From a virus, in IMG/VR virus record IMGVR_UViG_3300029448_004109, positions 1-23,900 of that record: a stretch of 23,900 nucleotides of DNA. One strand, written 5' to 3'. Position 1 is the first letter of the stretch; the number at the start of each line of letters is the position of its first letter. A program made the translations under genes and the position numbers. Below are positions 19,832-23,900 of this stretch, one piece after another. The notes under the pieces are model-generated. The model had not been told where the DNA came from, searched no databases, and worked only from the letters and a program-made list of their open reading frames with translations.

Positions 19832-19923
19832 TGGGATATGGAAAAATGAGTTACCCAAAAGGGTCAACTAAAAAGAAAAAGAAGTCGACTAAGAAAAAGT
19901 CTAAGAAAAAAGGTAAATGCTAA
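19831..19923 (+). CDS. Tiny lysine-rich peptide, 30 aa
   Basis: Begins MGYGKMSYPKGSTKKKKK and ends KKKGKC. The ATG overlaps the previous stop (TAATG) and GGGAGG lies about 6 nt before it. Nearly half of the residues are Lys. MGYGKM-type starts are familiar from tiny phage proteins near head genes. It ends 3 bp before the large terminase ATG. It is likely translated because of the tight packing, but it is very short. Confidence 0.55.
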   Translation: MGYGKMSYPKGSTKKKKKSTKKKSKKKGKC

Positions 19924-19926
19924 CGC

Positions 19927-21573
19927 ATGCAAATAGACAAACAAGAATGCGAGGTTTGTAAAGCCTTACATCCTGACACACTATTCCCGTCCGACGACGG
20001 CGTATGTGTATATTGTAAAGCCGAGGAAGCGGAACGGCTAGAACCCCCTGAGCCAAAACTTACCAAAGCAGAAGCTAAGAAAATTTCTCAGGAAGAAGCT
20101 GCTCATAGGGAACTTGCTTTACGCGCACTTTCACGTAAACACATGTTGCCGTTTGTAGAGCGGTTTGATCCTAACTACCAAGCGGGTTGGGTACATAAAG
20201 ATATCTGTAGAAGGCTAGAACAATTTAGCCAGGACGTAGCAGATAGAAAATCACCAAGACTAATGTTGTTCATGCCCCCTAGACATGGCAAATCGACCTT
20301 GGCTAGTGTTGCGTTTCCCGCTTGGCATCTAGGAAGAAATCCAGAACACGAGTTTATTAGTTGTTCATACTCAGGCTCTTTGGCCATGTCCTTTTCTAGA
20401 AAAGTCCGACATCAATTAAGAGAGCCAAATTATAAAAATATATTTAACGGCGCAATACTAGATCCAACATCTCAGTCTGTAGAGTCCTGGTTAACTACTA
20501 AAGGTGGTGGTTATGTAGCTGCCGGTGTTGGTGGTGGTATTACAGGTAAAGGTGCGCACGTACTAGTAATTGATGACCCAGTTAAAAACAGAGACGATGC
20601 CGAATCCGAATATAGCCGTGATTCAGTTTGGGATTGGTATACATCAACGGCCTACACACGTCTTGCTCCTGGAGGCGGAATACTTGTTATTTTAACAAGG
20701 TGGCACGATGACGACTTAGCAGGAAGATTATTACAAGCAGCTAATAACGGCGCTGATGAATGGGAAGTAGTTAAATATCCTGCGTTAGCAGAACAAGACG
20801 AAGAATATAGAGATCAAGGCGAAGCTCTACATCCAGAAAGATATGACGTGCCTTCTCTAGAAAAAATACAACGAGCTATTGGACCCAGAGATTGGTCAGC
20901 TCTATATCAACAGAATCCAGTTGCGGATGAAGGTGATTACTTTAATAGAGAGATGATTAACTATTATGATGAACCTGATTTAGATTATGACAGGTTAAAG
21001 TACTATTGCGCGTGGGACTTAGCTATTGGACAAAGAGAACGGAACGACTACTCTGTAGGTTTAGTTGTAGGCGTAGATGAGTATGACAAATTATTTGTGG
21101 TAGACTGCGTAAGAGGACGATGGGACGGGTTCGAGTTAGTAGAACAAATACTGGACTTGTACGAGACCTGGAGACCTGGAGTTGTAGGTATAGAAAAGAG
21201 TCATATAGAAATGGCGATTGGTCCGTTCCTACAAAAAAGAGTTAGAGAGAGAAAGTTACACGAGGCGTATTTTCGTGATCTAAAAACAGGAAGGAGAGAC
21301 AAAGAAGCTAGAGCAAGAGCAATTCAAGGTAGAATGCAACAAGGCATGGTATACTTTCCAAGAGACCCTGTTTGGGTTGGCCCATTAGTTGCAGAACTAT
21401 TGCGTTTTCCAAACGGTGTACATGATGACCAAGTGGATGCTTTAGCATGGATAGGTTTAATGATGACGGAGTTTGCTACGTATTTTGAACCTATAGAACA
21501 TGTCCCTTCTTGGAAGGATAGGTTACGCGATATAGCAAAAGGTGACAATAAGAAAACGGCAATGAACGCATAA
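19927..21573 (+). CDS. terL: Terminase large subunit with N-terminal zinc ribbon, 548 aa
   Basis: The ATPase domain has Walker A PPRHGKST (117-124), Walker B VLVIDD (212-217) and coupling motif ILTRWHDDDLAGRL (255-268). The C-terminal nuclease shows Asp364 (CAWDLAIG), Glu423 (VVGIEKSH) and the HDDQVDA cluster (499-505), the RNase H-like acidic set. It translocates DNA into the prohead and cuts it. Residues 8-30 hold Cys8, Cys11, Cys27 and Cys30, two C-x2-C pairs forming a probable zinc ribbon, which is not part of the standard large terminase. A linker of about 30 charged residues joins it to the motor. Its stop overlaps the portal ATG by one base. Confidence 0.95.
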   Translation: MQIDKQECEVCKALHPDTLFPSDDGVCVYCKAEEAERLEPPEPKLTKAEAKKISQEEAAHRELALRALSRKHMLPFVERFDPNYQAGWVHKDICRRLEQFSQDVADRKSPRLMLFMPPRHGKSTLASVAFPAWHLGRNPEHEFISCSYSGSLAMSFSRKVRHQLREPNYKNIFNGAILDPTSQSVESWLTTKGGGYVAAGVGGGITGKGAHVLVIDDPVKNRDDAESEYSRDSVWDWYTSTAYTRLAPGGGILVILTRWHDDDLAGRLLQAANNGADEWEVVKYPALAEQDEEYRDQGEALHPERYDVPSLEKIQRAIGPRDWSALYQQNPVADEGDYFNREMINYYDEPDLDYDRLKYYCAWDLAIGQRERNDYSVGLVVGVDEYDKLFVVDCVRGRWDGFELVEQILDLYETWRPGVVGIEKSHIEMAIGPFLQKRVRERKLHEAYFRDLKTGRRDKEARARAIQGRMQQGMVYFPRDPVWVGPLVAELLRFPNGVHDDQVDALAWIGLMMTEFATYFEPIEHVPSWKDRLRDIAKGDNKKTAMNA

Positions 21574-23687
21574 TGGCATACGGTAAAAAAGATAAAAGGC
21601 TCTCTAAGGCAGAGCAACACGAGTTGGCAAAAAGCCAATGGAACTGTTACACACGTGCCCGCGATAATGGTCACGATGATTATATTGATATTGCTCAACA
21701 ATGTGATGCGTTTTACCGTGGACACCAATGGGATGCTGCAGATATGGCAGCACTAGATGACCAAGGTCGACCTGCTTTAACAATCAACACAATTTTACCT
21801 ACTATTAATGCTGTTCTTGGAGAGCAAACTACCCGAAGAATGGATATTAGTTTTAAACCCAGGGGTAGAGGGGTACAACCAGTCGCGGATGTACTTACAA
21901 AATTATTTTTACAGATATCAGATAACAATAAACTTGAATGGATAGAGTCCCAAGTGTTTGCTGATGGCCTTATACAAGATCGCGGATGGTTCGATGTCCG
22001 CGTAGACTTCGATGATCATATTCAAGGGGAAGTTAGAGTCACCCCTAAAGACCCCTTGGATATACTTATTGACCCAGACGCTAAAGAATATGATCCAAGA
22101 ACGTGGAATGAGATTTTTGAAACCAAATGGATGACTTTAGACGAGATAGAAGAGCAATATGGGCAAGATAAAGCTGATAAATTGCGTATTACAGTCGAAC
22201 AAGGCTCTACTTTAGGTACAGATTCAGTCGAATATGAAGAAAATAGGTATGGAGACACCGCTGCAAGCGTTGAATACAACCAAAACAGCAGTACAAACCC
22301 TGAAGAAAACAGAACTTTACGTTCAATACGCGTTATTGAGCGTCAATACTACCAATTAAAGGAGTGTATGTTCTATGTAGACTCTGTAACAGGAGATATG
22401 CGCGAAATTCCTTATAATTGGACTAAAAAGAAGCGAGAAAACTTTGCAGACCAGTTTGGATTAGAGATTTTAACAAAACAACAGAAAAAAGTACGTTGGA
22501 CAGTAACTGCAGACCTAGTTGTACTGTTTGATGACTGGTCTCCGTATGACACTTTCACTCTAGTACCCTATTTTCCTTACTGGAGAAGGGGACGCCCGTT
22601 CGGTATGGTGCGAAATCTTATCTCGCCACAAGAACAGCTCAACAAAATATCTTCTCAAGAGTTACATATAGTAAACACCACAGCCAATAGTGGTTGGATA
22701 GTAGAAACTGGCTCTTTAAACGGGATGACTGCAGATGATCTCGAAGAACACGGTGCCGAAACGGGTCTTGTACTAGAGTTTAATAGAGGATCTAGTCCCC
22801 CCGCTAAGATTCCTCCTAATCAGATACCTACTGGATTAGACAGAATTAGCCAAAAAGCTGCTATTAACATTAAAACTATTAGTGGTATTAGTGATGCAAT
22901 GCTAGGAACTGATAGTCCAGAAGTATCTGGTGTGGCTATTCAAGCTAAACAAAACCGTGGCGCTATGATGATTCAAGTGCCATTAGATAATTTAACTAAA
23001 ACTAGACAGTATTTAGCAGAAAAAATACTAAACTTAGTACAGTCTTACTATACAGAAGAGCGTTTAATACAGATAACTGATGAATCAGACCCTATGAAAG
23101 AAAGAGTACCTATGAAAGTTAATGAAATAACTCCAGAAGGTATAATTATTAATGATCTAACTTTAGGAGAGTATGACGTAATAGTTGGTACAGCTCCTGC
23201 AAGAGATACATTTGAAGAAATACAATTTGCTGAAGCTATACAATTACGCCAAGTAGGCGTTCCTATACCAGACGATCTAATTGTTGAGTATTCACATTTA
23301 TCACGTAAAGGCGAGATAGCTCAAAGAATTCGTATGATGCAAGGTACCGAACCACCATCAGAAGCTGAAGCAGCACTACAACAGTTCCAGGCTGAAGCAC
23401 AAATTAAACAAACTCAGCTTGAAATTGCTAAACTTGAAGCTGAAGTACAGAACCTACAATCTCTATCAGAACTTAATATGGCTAAAGCCCAAGGTACTGC
23501 GGAGATTGATCCACAACTGCAAGTTGCAGAAATGGAAGGCAAGCTTCAAATGAAGCGAGAAGAACTGGCGTTACGTGAAAGGTTATCTCAGATGACTAAT
23601 CAAGTTAGGTCAGGTCAGAGTGAAACACAAGCAGCATCAAAAATAGCCGTTGCTGCAATGAAACCTACAGGAGGTAAAAATGGCTGA
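21573..23687 (+). CDS. Portal protein, P22-like, 704 aa
   Basis: The N-terminal half has DEAFYRGxQW-like CDAFYRGHQWDAADMAALDD and LTINTILPTINAVLGEQT, followed by PKDPLDILIDPDAKEYD, typical of P22-type (podophage) portals. Later PYFPYWRRGRPFGMVRNLIS and GISDAMLGTDSPEVSG belong to the same fold. The length is close to the P22 portal. The last 100 residues are Gln- and Glu-rich and form a coiled coil (about 605-690). The portal is the dodecameric ring at the capsid vertex to which the terminase docks. Its gene overlaps the terminase stop by one base and the next gene by 8 bp. Confidence 0.92.
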   Translation: MAYGKKDKRLSKAEQHELAKSQWNCYTRARDNGHDDYIDIAQQCDAFYRGHQWDAADMAALDDQGRPALTINTILPTINAVLGEQTTRRMDISFKPRGRGVQPVADVLTKLFLQISDNNKLEWIESQVFADGLIQDRGWFDVRVDFDDHIQGEVRVTPKDPLDILIDPDAKEYDPRTWNEIFETKWMTLDEIEEQYGQDKADKLRITVEQGSTLGTDSVEYEENRYGDTAASVEYNQNSSTNPEENRTLRSIRVIERQYYQLKECMFYVDSVTGDMREIPYNWTKKKRENFADQFGLEILTKQQKKVRWTVTADLVVLFDDWSPYDTFTLVPYFPYWRRGRPFGMVRNLISPQEQLNKISSQELHIVNTTANSGWIVETGSLNGMTADDLEEHGAETGLVLEFNRGSSPPAKIPPNQIPTGLDRISQKAAINIKTISGISDAMLGTDSPEVSGVAIQAKQNRGAMMIQVPLDNLTKTRQYLAEKILNLVQSYYTEERLIQITDESDPMKERVPMKVNEITPEGIIINDLTLGEYDVIVGTAPARDTFEEIQFAEAIQLRQVGVPIPDDLIVEYSHLSRKGEIAQRIRMMQGTEPPSEAEAALQQFQAEAQIKQTQLEIAKLEAEVQNLQSLSELNMAKAQGTAEIDPQLQVAEMEGKLQMKREELALRERLSQMTNQVRSGQSETQAASKIAVAAMKPTGGKNG

Positions 23688-23900
23688 GGACAAAAACGAT
23701 ATAGTACTAGATAGTATGCCAGGAGCAGATGTAAAAACTGAGGAAGAAACAAAACCTTTCGAAGTAGATCTTAATTTTGAAGATGAAACTCCTGCAGAAG
23801 ATGCTGTAGAAGAAACACCTGAAGAAGAGGAAGAAGTAGAATTTCCTTCTGAAGAAGTAGTAGAGGAAGAAGAAATAACTTCTGAATTAGAGGAGGAAGA
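23680..23900 (+). CDS. Very acidic protein, possible scaffold (3' end outside window)
   Basis: GGAGG lies 6 nt before the ATG at 23680, inside the end of the portal gene. The visible 73 residues are extremely rich in Glu (MAEDKNDIVLDSMPGADV, then repeated E-E and P-E-E units) and probably disordered. In P22-like gene order the scaffold follows the portal and precedes the coat protein, and scaffolds often have acidic N-terminal regions. The window ends before any diagnostic part, so the call is from position and composition. Confidence 0.6.
   Translation, partial: MAEDKNDIVLDSMPGADVKTEEETKPFEVDLNFEDETPAEDAVEETPEEEEEVEFPSEEVVEEEEITSELEEE

Noticed and set aside
1-23900. CRISPR array, insertion sequence or integrase
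   Set aside because: No regularly spaced direct repeats with unique spacers, no transposase and no tyrosine or serine recombinase motifs were seen.

Overview
The window looks like part of the genome of a tailed double-stranded DNA phage, probably from a marine or other aquatic bacterium. The evidence is a P22-type portal, a terminase pair, a family A DNA polymerase, a primase-helicase and many short, tightly overlapping genes in AT-rich DNA. No integrase, tRNA gene, ribosomal RNA gene or insertion sequence is visible. The host cannot be named from the sequence; family-level resemblances below are from memory and have not been searched.

Layout. (1) Positions 1-811, plus strand: the C-terminal half of a class III adenylate cyclase, a small membrane protein and a basic HNH-like protein. 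(2) 792-9870, minus strand: a replication and nuclease operon. In transcription order it holds a small protein, DNA polymerase I, a CsrA homologue, primase-helicase, a RecB/Cas4-like nuclease, an SNF2-like helicase, a coiled-coil protein, a possible ssDNA-binding protein, a PD-(D/E)XK nuclease, a DUF3310 protein and a staphylococcal-type nuclease. (3) 9890-10478: one plus-strand gene with its own promoter and terminator, probably encoding a virion protein. (4) 10477-17118, minus strand: small unknown genes, three small membrane proteins, a zinc-knuckle protein, a VWA/metallopeptidase-like protein, an Nmad5-like protein and a MoxR ATPase. (5) 17119-18571: two small minus-strand genes between two structured non-coding islands. 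(6) 18572-23900, plus strand: packaging and head genes (small terminase, five tiny basic proteins, large terminase, portal, and the start of a very acidic protein that may be the scaffold).

The most unusual part is the non-coding DNA between about 16.1 and 18.6 kb. It holds a 14-bp palindrome identical to the core of the bacterial chromosomal parS (ParB) site. It also holds an array of twelve GGTACA hexamers in both orientations, arranged as inverted pairs and 9-bp tandem pairs. Two hairpins 1100 bp apart share the loop GACGGAGGA but have different, fully complementary stems. A pair of 12-bp direct repeats lies upstream of the small terminase gene. Because the phage carries its own CsrA-like protein, and CsrA binds GGA motifs in hairpin loops, the hairpins are good candidate targets. 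I infer that this interval combines control, replication or partition, and packaging sites.

How the parts may work together: the polymerase, primase-helicase, helicase and nucleases copy and process the phage DNA. CsrA, and cAMP from the cyclase if it is active, could redirect host or phage gene expression. The plus-strand module builds and fills the capsid. These roles are inferred from protein families and gene order.
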